From Streptomyces sp. R41 (GTDB taxonomy: Bacteria; Actinomycetota; Actinomycetes; Streptomycetales; Streptomycetaceae): DNA of 64,000 bases. Shown piece after piece: positions 8,003 through 15,088 of this stretch. Location: the NCBI RefSeq assembly GCF_041053055.1, contig NZ_CP163443.1, positions 3,410,001 to 3,474,000 of the forward strand, read 5' to 3'. Position numbers and translations under genes: made by a program. The notes under the pieces were generated by a model that had not been told where the DNA came from, made no database searches, and worked only from the letters and a program-made list of their open reading frames with translations. Position 1 is the stretch's first letter. Each line of letters starts with the position of its first letter.

Positions 8003-8752
8003 CTACGAAGTGGTTTGAACGGCGGCGTCCAGCACTTTCGACTGGGCGTTGACGAGATCGCTCGGGATGCTCGCCGGCGTCCGGGGGCTGTCGGAAATGG
8101 CCTTGTAGATCGCCAGTGTGGACCGGTGGCGGATGACAGCCACACTGCTGGGGACTCTCAAGCCGTCCTCACCGGGCTCGGCAACCCACTTGAGCCGGAA
8201 GGCGAGCCCTTCATCGCCCTGCGGGGGAGCTTTGGTGGCTTCGACGTTCTCGAACGTCACCTTCATGGCACCCGGGCCCGCCGCCTCGTAACCCTTGCAG
8301 GACTTCAAGCCCGCACGAAGTTCTTTCATGACTCGAGAGGCATCCGCTGAGCGGTACGACACCAGGGTGAGGATCGCAGAGTGGCTCTTCGTGCCCGCGA
8401 TGCGCTGCACGCTGCCGACGGGGGTGTAACCGCTGGCTCCGTCCACTGCGGCGCTGACCGGCGCGCACAGCGAAGGGTCGGTGGCACGGCGTACAGCATG
8501 GATGACGCCATTGCCGACGCCTTTGGTGCCCACCCCAATCTCGTTCACTTGGACTCCGGGAAGGTCATGCGCGTCCACGACGGCATCCTCGAGCTGCTGC
8601 TGAGACAGCACACGCGCATTCTGCGCCGTGCCTTGGCTGACCGCCGCCTTCGCCGTCGGGGCGCCTCCGTCATGCTCGCCGCCGCAAGCCGTCATGCCGA
8701 TGGCCATCAAAGTCATGGCCGCCAGGTGTCTTCGCCCGATGGACCTGCTCAT
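8003..8752 (-). CDS. Putative lipoprotein, 249 aa
   Basis: The start at 8752 is set by GGGAGG with ideal spacing. A signal sequence with a Met/Ala/Leu core ends in 'GMTACGG', a lipobox-like site with Cys near residue 24, so the protein should be anchored to the outer face of the membrane. The mature part has 'VVDAHDLPGVQVNEIG', a conserved-looking 'CAPVSAAVDGASGYTPVGSVQR' and 'LVSYRSADASRVMKELRAGLKSC'. This resembles sensor-domain/PknH-like extracellular lipoproteins of actinomycetes. The resemblance is by pattern only. The gene is cargo of unit 2; its upstream region leads into hairpin copy B. Confidence 0.7.
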   Translation of the reverse strand: MSRSIGRRHLAAMTLMAIGMTACGGEHDGGAPTAKAAVSQGTAQNARVLSQQQLEDAVVDAHDLPGVQVNEIGVGTKGVGNGVIHAVRRATDPSLCAPVSAAVDGASGYTPVGSVQRIAGTKSHSAILTLVSYRSADASRVMKELRAGLKSCKGYEAAGPGAMKVTFENVEATKAPPQGDEGLAFRLKWVAEPGEDGLRVPSSVAVIRHRSTLAIYKAISDSPRTPASIPSDLVNAQSKVLDAAVQTTS

Positions 8753-8863
8753 GATCCCTCCCCTTGTTCGCACAGTGGCGAGGAACGATACGGCAGGTCA
8801 TCGGGTGTGTTCACCCTCAAACTGCGTGCCGGCAACTCCTTGCTCAACCCCCCACTTTCCCCA

Positions 8864-9013
8864 GCTCCCATCCCGTACGCCGTCGACCCACACACCGTGG
8901 AGCGGGCGTGGTTCAGGGCGTCAAGGTGGAGCGCGCCACTGTACGAACGACCTTGACGCCCTGGGCCGCGTCTGCTCGGCTCTGCCTGGGTCGATGGCGT
9001 ACGGGATGGGAGC
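8864..9013 (+). ncRNA. 150-bp long-hairpin element, copy B
   Basis: Outer arms 8864-8890 and 8987-9013 (26 of 27 Watson-Crick, the last a G-U); inner arms 8914-8927 and 8950-8963 (14 of 14). The 22-nt loop (8928-8949) and both 23-nt inter-arm segments are identical to copy A. The copies differ at 12 positions, all in the two arm pairs, including four paired double changes. Homology to copy A starts abruptly at the left arm but runs about 50 bp past the right arm, into former integrase sequence. Confidence 0.5.
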
Positions 9014-9281
9014 ACTCCGCGCACGCCCCTACGGACCCGCGGCCGCGAACGGCGCCCCCTCCATCCCGGTGCCGGCCGATCCCCCGCCGGAGGCATCGTT
9101 CTGGCCGGGGCCTTACTCGTTCAGGTCTCCTACTCAGGGCCGTAGCTCGCTGCGGCCCCAGGGGCCCAGCCCCGGCGCCGCAGGCGCAGAGGGGCAGGGC
9201 CCCAGGGGCCAGCCCGCGCCGTGCGCGGGCCCTTGATGAAGTAGGGAAAGTTCTATCCCGCTGGGATGAGGAGGCGCTGTC

Positions 9282-9455
9282 CTATCTCGGTTGATGCTTG
9301 ACGTTGTGGCTCCAGACGTGAGGGCCGTTGCCGCCCAAGGCATCCAGGACTCTGACCGCGAAGACCCCGGACATGCGCTCTCGGACCTCGTCGGGCGTGA
9401 GCCACTCGACGGCAGTTGACTCGCTGGACGGGCGCTCGGTACCGGCCGTTGGCTC
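9282..9455 (-). pseudogene. NUDIX hydrolase C-terminal remnant
   Basis: The minus-strand frame ends with 'ESTAVEWLTPDEVRERM' and '...AVRVLDAL'. This is the C-terminal end typical of actinobacterial NUDIX-domain proteins, in which the Nudix box would lie upstream. Upstream of about 9455 the frame runs straight into the opposite strand of the integrase scrap, so the gene is cut off without its catalytic box. Confidence 0.5.
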
Positions 9456-9461
9456 ACAGCG

Positions 9462-9536
9462 GACCAGATCGCCGACAACGTCGACGGACAGATCAAGAAG
9501 GTGAAGCGGCCCCCGCGCGGCCCATCTGGCACGTAA
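9462..9536 (+). pseudogene. Integrase 3' scrap of unit 2
   Basis: Twenty-five codons read 'DQIADNVDGQIKKVKRPPRG', matching the last codons of the remnant at 3790-4131, and stop 21 bp before att copy 3. It proves that unit 2 once carried the same integrase next to the tRNA end. Confidence 0.8.
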
Positions 9537-9557
9537 GTGGCACGGCGCCGACAAGCC

Positions 9558-9673
9558 GCCGAGAAAGATCAAGGCCCAGGTCTCCGGCTTCGCGCCGGTT
9601 GACCTGGGCCTTAGTCGTGTCCTGAGACTGGTGGGCGCGGACGGTTTCGAACCGCCGACATCCGCCTTGTAAG
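9558..9673. repeat. att-like direct repeat copy 3 (in the intact tRNA-Val)
   Basis: The third copy of the att block runs into the complete tRNA gene, so this is the copy that restores tRNA function after integration. Identity to copies 1 and 2 ends at 9673 in the anticodon loop. Confidence 0.85.
9571..9612 (-). terminator. tRNA-Val terminator hairpin
   Basis: Perfect 12-bp arms AAGGCCCAGGTC and its complement around an 18-nt loop, 17 bp past the tRNA 3' end. The same hairpin is carried in each att copy. Confidence 0.8.
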
Positions 9674-9703
9674 GGCGGCGCTCTACCGCTGAGCTACGCG
9701 CCC
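9629..9703 (-). tRNA. tRNA-Val (anticodon UAC)
   Basis: The minus-strand sequence folds as a standard tRNA. The acceptor stem GGGCGCG pairs with CGCGCCC, and the D-arm contains AGCTCAGCGGTAGAGC. The anticodon stem is CCGCC/GGCGG with loop CTTACAA, giving anticodon UAC (9669-9671). The T-arm has GGTTCGAAACC, and CCA is encoded. It reads GUA and GUG valine codons. It is the integration target of the island. Confidence 0.95.
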
Positions 9704-9909
9704 AGGACGAGTCGACAGCCTACATTGCCCGAGGGGATGCCCTGCAAACCCGTATCCCGCGAGTAGCGAGCGCGAGTAGGGGGATGGACGGGGCAAGGGC
9801 GGGGGTTATCCCCACCCCGGATCCGGGAGCGGTCCGGATCCCCCGGGGAGGCGCGGATCCGTACGGTCGGTCGTAGAGCCTTCACCGTTCGTCTCAGGGG
9901 GAAAAGACC

Positions 9910-10686
9910 ATGGCCCGTACCGTTTCAGTCCGCGCGGGCGCCGTCGCCGGCGTCGTCGTGGCCCTCGTCGCGGGTGCCACCGCCTGTGGCGCGTCCGCGG
10001 GGGACGACAAGGAACCTGATCACCGGTCCTTCGCGCTGCACGGGCGCACGCTCACCGTCGACTCGGACGACTCCGCGCTCGAACTCGTGGTCTCGGACTC
10101 CGCCGAGGCGGACGAGGTCGAGGTCACCCGGTGGTTCCGGGGGCACGTCGTCGTCGGTGGGGATCCCAGGGTGACCTGGGCCATGGAGGACGGCGATCGG
10201 CTCGTGCTGCGGATGAAGTGTTCGGGAGTGGTGGCCGACTGTTCGGCCAGGCATCGGATCGTGGTGCCGCGCGGCGTCGCCGTCAGCGTGAAGGACGGGG
10301 ACGGAAGCGTGCGCGCGCAGGGCTTCAAGGAGGCTCTGAGCATTCGTACGTCGGACGGTTCCGTCCGGGTGACGGACTCCTCGGGGCCGCTGGAGCTGCG
10401 CAGCAGCGACGGGTCCATCCGTGCGCTCGGCGTCGACTCGCGCCACGTGCGCGCCCGTACGCAGGACGGTTCCGTACGGCTCGAACTCGGCGCCGTACCC
10501 GACCTGGTGGACTCCCGCACCCAGGACGGTTCCGTCACGATCGCGCTGCCCCGGGACAGCTATCGCGTGACGACCGGGAGCGGTGACGGCTCGGTGCATG
10601 TGTCCGTACCCCGGGACGCGGCCAGCTCCCATGTGGTGTCCGCCCACACGAACGACGGGAAGATCACGGTACGAACCGCGAACTAA
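9910..10686 (+). CDS. DUF4097-family lipoprotein
   Basis: The product has 258 residues. A signal peptide ends in 'AGATACGAS', with a lipobox Cys near residue 26. The rest is a repetitive beta structure in which 'DGSVR', 'SDGSIR', 'QDGSVT' and 'GDGSVHV' recur about every 18-22 residues from about 130 on. That is the hallmark of the DUF4097 putative adhesin or beta-helix family. It is predicted to be on the outer membrane face; function unknown. An AGGGGGAAAAG ribosome site supports the ATG. It is the first chromosomal gene past the tRNA-Val island, on the opposite strand to the tRNA. Confidence 0.8.
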   Translation: MARTVSVRAGAVAGVVVALVAGATACGASAGDDKEPDHRSFALHGRTLTVDSDDSALELVVSDSAEADEVEVTRWFRGHVVVGGDPRVTWAMEDGDRLVLRMKCSGVVADCSARHRIVVPRGVAVSVKDGDGSVRAQGFKEALSIRTSDGSVRVTDSSGPLELRSSDGSIRALGVDSRHVRARTQDGSVRLELGAVPDLVDSRTQDGSVTIALPRDSYRVTTGSGDGSVHVSVPRDAASSHVVSAHTNDGKITVRTAN

Positions 10687-10761
10687 CCGGCCCGTGTGTT
10701 CGTCCTTAACCGGTGGGAGAATGACAGCCGGGCAAGGCGGATGACAGCACGGGAGAGGGAT

Positions 10762-12168
10762 GTGACGGCGACACCTTCGCAGCCGTATTCGCCGTTTGTG
10801 CCATGCGCACAGCCAACCGCGCCCGGCCCACGTGCACGTCGTCGGTCGTACGCCTTCCGTGACGCGCTCACCCTCGTCGCCCTGCCGCTGCTCGCCGCGC
10901 TCGCGCTGCCCGCCGCCTTCGCCGGTGGCGGCACCCGGCGGTGGTTCGGAGGTCGCTCCGAGAGTCAGCGGGCCGAGGCGCAGGCCGCCAAGGACGCCGC
11001 CGCGGCCGCCTTCTACGAACTCGACACCGCGCAGCGCGATCTGCGGATCTCGATCGAGACGATCACGGCCGTCGACGACTCTCCGGCAGCACGCCGCGCG
11101 GTCTCCGACTTCGAGTCACTGGGGCGGCGCATCGACGAGGCCAGTCAGAAGTACATCACCGCCGTCGACGCCCACGATCTCGACCGCGACGACCTGGAGG
11201 CGTCGGTCGCCGCGCGGGCCCGCACCGAGCTGACCGCCGCCAAGGACGAGCTGGGCCGGGTCAAGGGGGATCTGGACCGCTTCGAGCAGGGGCTCGGGCC
11301 GCTGCTCGGCAAGGCCGAGACACAGCTCGCCCGGCTCGCGCCTGCCGTCGAGCGCGCCCGCCAGGCCCTCCTGGCCGCCTCGAACGCGTTGGACGGCGTA
11401 CGGGGCTCGGGGCTCAAGGCCGATGACCTCGCCGCGCGGCTCGCCGCCCTCGGGCCCGAGCTGACCAAGCTCAACCAAGGGGCCGGACAGCACGGTGTAC
11501 CGGAGACGCTGGAGCGTGCCGAGCGGGTCTCCCGGGAGGCCGAAGCGGTGCGCGCGGAGGCGGAGCGGCTGCCCGAGCGGGCCGCCGAGATCGATCACCG
11601 GCTCGTCTCGCTACGCACCCGAGCGCAGGCGCTGACCACGCGCTCCGGGCAGGTGGAGCCGGTGCTGAGCGAGCTGCGCAGGCGCTTCTCGGCCGCGTGC
11701 TGGCAGGACCTGCAGCACGTACCGGAGCAGGCCGGGGAGAACGTACGGCAGGCCGAGCTGAAGCTGAAGGAGGCGCAGGTCGCGCGCGACGCGCAGCGCT
11801 GGCCGGACGCGACTTCGCTGCTGTCGACGGTGCGGGCGCTGCTGAACAACACGGACGAGGCCGTCTCGGCGGCCGGCGACCGGCTGCGGCGGCTGAACGC
11901 CGTGGCGAAGGACCCTCAGCAGGAGATCGACCGCACCCGCTTCGCCATCCGTGACGCCCAGCGCCTGGCCATGTCGGGCCGCAACACCCCCGATCCGCGA
12001 CACGCCCGCCCGCTCGACGACTCCGTCGCCCGCCTCGACCGTGCCATCGCCAAGCTGGAGGGACGCCACCCCGACTACTGGCACTTCCTGACCGAGACCG
12101 AGGCGGTACGGCAGACGGTGGCGCGGGTGGTCTCCCAGATCCGTGAGGAGCGGGGCGGCGGGGCCTGA
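10762..12168 (+). CDS. Membrane-anchored coiled-coil protein, 468 aa
   Basis: The GTG at 10762 with GGGAGAGGG is preferred over an ATG at 10741. A single transmembrane helix (about residues 30-55, 'LVALPLLAALALPAAFAGGG') follows a short basic cytoplasmic segment. The remainder is Ala/Glu/Arg-rich helix with heptad patterns ('LGRVKGDLDRFEQGL', 'ERAERVSREAEAVRAEAERL'), so a long coiled coil is likely. I recognise it as a conserved Streptomyces hypothetical membrane protein but know no function. The downstream DUF4383 gene may be co-transcribed, though the tandem-repeat tract separates them. Confidence 0.75.
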   Translation: MTATPSQPYSPFVPCAQPTAPGPRARRRSYAFRDALTLVALPLLAALALPAAFAGGGTRRWFGGRSESQRAEAQAAKDAAAAAFYELDTAQRDLRISIETITAVDDSPAARRAVSDFESLGRRIDEASQKYITAVDAHDLDRDDLEASVAARARTELTAAKDELGRVKGDLDRFEQGLGPLLGKAETQLARLAPAVERARQALLAASNALDGVRGSGLKADDLAARLAALGPELTKLNQGAGQHGVPETLERAERVSREAEAVRAEAERLPERAAEIDHRLVSLRTRAQALTTRSGQVEPVLSELRRRFSAACWQDLQHVPEQAGENVRQAELKLKEAQVARDAQRWPDATSLLSTVRALLNNTDEAVSAAGDRLRRLNAVAKDPQQEIDRTRFAIRDAQRLAMSGRNTPDPRHARPLDDSVARLDRAIAKLEGRHPDYWHFLTETEAVRQTVARVVSQIREERGGGA

Positions 12169-12387
12169 AGTCTCCGGCTCCGGTGTTGGGGGCCTGACGT
12201 CTCCCGAGCTCCGTGGCTGGGGCCCGAAGTCTCCAGGGCTCCGCCGCTGGGGGCCCGAAGTCTCCGGGGCTCCGGTGTTGGCGGACCGGCTCCCCCCGGC
12301 GGATGCTGAAAGAACGTACGGCCCGCCGGCTGGACAGACCGTACGGCCCCCGCCGGCTGGAACGAACGACGGCCTCCGCCGGCTGCG
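12163..12387. repeat. Two degenerate tandem repeat arrays
   Basis: Four units of about 30 bp around 'CTGAAGTCTCC(N)GGCTCCG' and 'TGGGGGCC' run from 12163 to 12283. They are followed by three units of about 25 bp around 'GTACGGCCC(C)CGCCGGCTGGA' (12313-12387). The first array overlaps the stop codon of the upstream gene. No conserved frame is evident. The function is unknown; they may form stacked GC stems in the mRNA. Confidence 0.65.
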
Positions 12388-12400
12388 TGAGGAGGCGGAC

Positions 12401-13024
12401 ATGGCCACACACGCACGTCGCCCGGGTTCCCGACGGGCTTCGAGGCGACGCATCTCCCTCGACGAGCACTTGCCCGTCGATCATCGTCTCAGCACCTTCT
12501 ACCGGATCGGCGCGGGCCTGATGGGCCTGGTGCTGCTCGCCTTCGGCATCCTGGGCCTCGTCAACAAGGTCGGCTTCTTCGACACCCGTGGGGACACGGT
12601 CGGGGGGCTGAACACCAACGGCGCGCTCAGCGTGCTGTCGATCTGTGTCGGGCTGCTCCTGTTCATCGGCATGGTGATCGGCGGGAACTTCGCCTCCACG
12701 CTCAACATGGTCCTCGGCGTCGCCTTCATCCTCAGCGGCTTCGTGAACCTGGCACTGCTCGACACCGGCTACAACTTCCTCGCCTTCCACATTCAGAACG
12801 TGCTCTTCAGCTTTGTCGTGGGCGTCCTGCTGATGTTCTTCGGCATGTACGGGAGGGTCGGCTCGGCCCTGCCCCACGACAACCCGTACTGGAAGGCCCG
12901 CCATCCCGAGCGGATCGAGCAGGAGCAGCGGCTGCGCGCCAAGGCCCACGCGCTGGCCCTCCAGCGGGCCAGGGAGCGCGAGCTGCCCGGGCGAGCCTCG
13001 TCGGCTGCGAGGGGCGCCCGCTAA
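12401..13024 (+). CDS. DUF4383 membrane protein, 207 aa
   Basis: The ATG at 12401 has GAGGAGG ten bases upstream. After a basic N-terminus the protein has four hydrophobic helices (about 40-62, 80-103, 107-127 and 135-155). Characteristic 'FYRIGAGLMGLVLLAFGILG', 'GNFASTLNMVLGVAFILSG' and 'NYLAFHIQNVLFS'-like segments match DUF4383, a family of small actinobacterial membrane proteins of unknown role. The cytoplasmic tail after residue 160 is Arg/Glu-rich and may be helical. Confidence 0.8.
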   Translation: MATHARRPGSRRASRRRISLDEHLPVDHRLSTFYRIGAGLMGLVLLAFGILGLVNKVGFFDTRGDTVGGLNTNGALSVLSICVGLLLFIGMVIGGNFASTLNMVLGVAFILSGFVNLALLDTGYNFLAFHIQNVLFSFVVGVLLMFFGMYGRVGSALPHDNPYWKARHPERIEQEQRLRAKAHALALQRARERELPGRASSAARGAR

Positions 13025-13033
13025 TCTGTGCTC

Positions 13034-13255
13034 ATGCCTCGCTACGAGTACCGCTGCCGGACCTGCGGCGACACCTTCGAACTGAGCCGCCCGATGGCGG
13101 AGTCCTCCGCCCCCGCGGACTGCCCCGCCGGCCACGACGACACGGTGAAGCTGCTGTCGACGGTCTCGGTGGGCGGCTCGTCGTCCGCGGCGCCCGCACC
13201 GGCCCCCCGCGCGGGTGGCGGTGGCGGCTGCTGCGGTGGGGGTTGCTGCGGCTGA
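13034..13255 (+). CDS. FmdB-family zinc ribbon protein, 73 aa
   Basis: The protein starts MPRYEYRCRTCGDTFEL, with Cys8 and Cys11 as the first zinc pair and 'DCPAGHDD' further on as the second ligand region. This is the CxxCxxxF layout of the FmdB/regulatory zinc ribbon family. The tail is Gly-rich with paired Cys residues (GGGCCG), as in many actinobacterial homologues. A GTG two codons upstream is possible. Role unknown, possibly nucleic-acid binding or regulatory. Confidence 0.8.
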   Translation: MPRYEYRCRTCGDTFELSRPMAESSAPADCPAGHDDTVKLLSTVSVGGSSSAAPAPAPRAGGGGGCCGGGCCG

Positions 13256-13506
13256 TCAACGAGCGTTGGCATACAGCCGTGGGCCAACGCCCGCGGGCCT
13301 ACGAGCGTTGCCCTACAGGCGTTGGCCAACATCCGCAGGCTTACGAGCGTTGCCCTACAACCGTTGGCCAACATCCGTGGGCCAATGAGCCTGGGCCTAC
13401 GAGCGTCGGCCAACATCCGCAGGCCAACGAGCGTGGGCCTACAACCGTTGGCCAACATCCGCAGGCCAACGAGCGTGGGCCTACAAGCGTCGGCCTACAA
13501 GCGTCG
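13255..13506. repeat. 42-bp minisatellite, about six units
   Basis: Units begin at 13255, 13297, 13339, 13381, 13423 and 13465. A consensus core is CGTTGGCCAACATCCGCAGG followed by CCTACGAGCGTGGGCCTACA. Units differ by a few substitutions and never by length. The tract fills the gap between two convergent genes. Because 42 is a multiple of three, several frames stay open and would encode 14-residue repeats on either strand, but there is no ribosome site or codon bias to support translation. Confidence 0.85.
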
Positions 13507-13554
13507 GCCCACCGACGTTGGCCCACCAGCCCACGCCCACACCTCACGCCCCAG

Positions 13555-14214
13555 CTACCGCCGCCGCCCCAGCGTCATCCCGTCCGCCACCGCCAGCATC
13601 ACGCAGTCCACGCGGGTGTCCGCCTTCACGTGCTCGTTGAACTCCTTGATCGCCGCGGCGAAGCCGGTCGCCTCGGGGTCGGTGACGCCGCCGTGCAGGA
13701 AGACGTTGTCGACGACGAGCAGTCCGCCCGGACGCATCCGGGGCACCAACTCGTCCCAGTACGCGATGTAGTTGTCCTTGTCCGCGTCGATGAACGCCAT
13801 GTCGATGTGCGGCTCGTCCGGCAGTCCGCGCAGCGTCTGAAGCGCGGGCGCGATCCGCAGCTCGATACGGTCGGCGACGCCCGCCTTCGCCCAGGCCTCC
13901 CGCGCGTGCTCCGTCCACTCCTCGGAGATGTCGCAGGTCAGCAGCGTCCCGTCGGGCGGCAGCGCCTGGGCCATGGACAGCGCGGACAGCCCCGTGAACG
14001 TACCGACCTCGACGATCCGGCACGCCCCCGTCAGCCGCACGAGAAACGCGAGCAACGCCCCCTGTTCCTCGGCGACCTGCTTGCCCGCCACCAGCGGGAG
14101 CTGGACGTGGGTGACCTCGACCAACATGCGCTGCACGGGGTCCAGCGGCGGGTTGTGACCGAGCATGTACGCGTAGAGCTCGTCCGTCAGTCGAGTGCTG
14201 TTGCCCTTGGCCAC
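13555..14214 (-). CDS. O-methyltransferase (family 3, SAM-dependent)
   Basis: The protein has 219 residues, normal for the caffeoyl-CoA-type O-methyltransferase group. The SAM motif is 'IVEVGTFTGLSALSMAQALP' near residue 65. It is followed by 'LLTCDISEEWTEHAREAWAKAG' and the metal/catalytic segment 'HIDMAFIDADKDNYIAYWD' near 135. 'GGLLVVDNVFLHG' near 160 supplies the Asp/Asn ligands. It should methylate a catechol-like or related hydroxyl with a divalent cation. It is convergent with the zinc ribbon gene across the minisatellite. Confidence 0.9.
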   Translation of the reverse strand: MAKGNSTRLTDELYAYMLGHNPPLDPVQRMLVEVTHVQLPLVAGKQVAEEQGALLAFLVRLTGACRIVEVGTFTGLSALSMAQALPPDGTLLTCDISEEWTEHAREAWAKAGVADRIELRIAPALQTLRGLPDEPHIDMAFIDADKDNYIAYWDELVPRMRPGGLLVVDNVFLHGGVTDPEATGFAAAIKEFNEHVKADTRVDCVMLAVADGMTLGRRR

Positions 14215-14260
14215 GTGGCTCTCCTCACGTCGGGTCTCCCGCCCACGGTAGCTCTCGGGC

Positions 14261-15088
14261 TCAGGCCGACGCCTGTCCGTCGCAGGCGTTCACGAACTCC
14301 CGCAGGATCCGCTCCCCCGCGGCGACCCCCCGCTCCACAAGAGCCGTGATCGCGGGCGCCGTCCAGTCCGCCTCCGCCAGTTCGCCGTGGCCGGGGCGCC
14401 AGCCCCGGTCGGCGGCCAGCAGCAGGTCGGCGTCGAGGAGGGAGTCACCGGCGGCGAGGGTCAGGGTCGCGCCGGTGCGGCGGGCGAGCTCGCGTGTGGC
14501 CGCGCTCTTGGTGAGCGGCTTGGGTACGGCGTAGATTTTGCGGCCCTGCAAGGACACCGTCCAGCCGCGGTTCTCCGCCCACACGGCCAGTTCCTTCACC
14601 CACTCCTCGGGGAGCAGCTCGCGCTCCACCACCATATACGCGAAGAGGTCCTCGGCCACCCGGTGCTTGCGGACCCAGGCGGGATCGGCGGTGGCCTCCA
14701 GGTGCTCGCGAACCTCCGCGAGCGGCGCGCACTCGGAGGCGAGCCGCGCCGTCACGCTCGCGTGCCAGTCGGGGTCGGAGACGCCGTCGACGAGCAGGTG
14801 CCCGCCGTTGGCGCAGATCGCGTACTTCGGGGCGGGACCAGGCAGGTTGATGCGCTGGTACTGCTTGCGGGTGCGGGTGGTGGTGGGTACGAAGACCGCC
14901 GTGTCGCCGAGTTCGGTGAGCAGGGCGGCCGCCGTCTCCGTCATGTACGACAGCGGCTTGCTCTCGTGCACCTCGACGCAGAGCAGCCGGGGTGCGCGGG
15001 CGTCCGGCATGGTCAGCGCCAGGGCCGCGGAGGAGTAGATCAGCGTACGGTCGAGGTCGCTGGCGACGAGCGTCTTGGGCGCGGACAT
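14261..15088 (-). CDS. HAD-superfamily hydrolase of the ter operon
   Basis: The 275-residue protein carries the HAD nucleophile motif near its N-terminus in 'VASDLDRTLIYSS' (DxDxT). A late motif 'LAAGDSLLDADLLLAADRG' supplies the acidic Mg site. A cap domain lies between. The Streptomyces ter clusters contain a HAD phosphatase next to a phosphoribosyltransferase, and here the ATG overlaps the upstream TGA (ATGA), so it is translationally coupled as the last gene of a three-gene operon. It probably dephosphorylates a phosphoribosylated small molecule made by its partners; that is an inference. Confidence 0.85.
   Translation of the reverse strand: MSAPKTLVASDLDRTLIYSSAALALTMPDARAPRLLCVEVHESKPLSYMTETAAALLTELGDTAVFVPTTTRTRKQYQRINLPGPAPKYAICANGGHLLVDGVSDPDWHASVTARLASECAPLAEVREHLEATADPAWVRKHRVAEDLFAYMVVERELLPEEWVKELAVWAENRGWTVSLQGRKIYAVPKPLTKSAATRELARRTGATLTLAAGDSLLDADLLLAADRGWRPGHGELAEADWTAPAITALVERGVAAGERILREFVNACDGQASA

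Larger units (their letters stand above)
4150..9673. mobile_element. Decayed tRNA-Val integrative unit 2
   Basis: The unit is bounded by att copy 2 (4150-4268) and the intact tRNA end of copy 3 (9558-9673). It repeats the plan of unit 1: att core, arm repeats, cargo, 150-bp hairpin, integrase scrap, att. Cargo is a TPR protein, a 115-residue unknown, a 267-residue unknown, an Imm10-like protein and a lipoprotein. Its integrase is reduced to 25 codons. No transfer or replication module remains. Confidence 0.7.

Noticed and set aside
12163..12387. Possible CRISPR or attachment-site array
   Set aside because: Degenerate adjacent repeats, no spacers, no integrase or cas genes.
13042..13458. 138-residue frame encoding 14-residue repeats through the minisatellite
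   Set aside because: It exists only because the repeat unit is a multiple of three; it continues antisense into the zinc ribbon gene and has no ribosome site.
13255..13506. Possible CRISPR array
   Set aside because: Units are directly adjacent with no unique spacers and no cas genes nearby, so it is a minisatellite.
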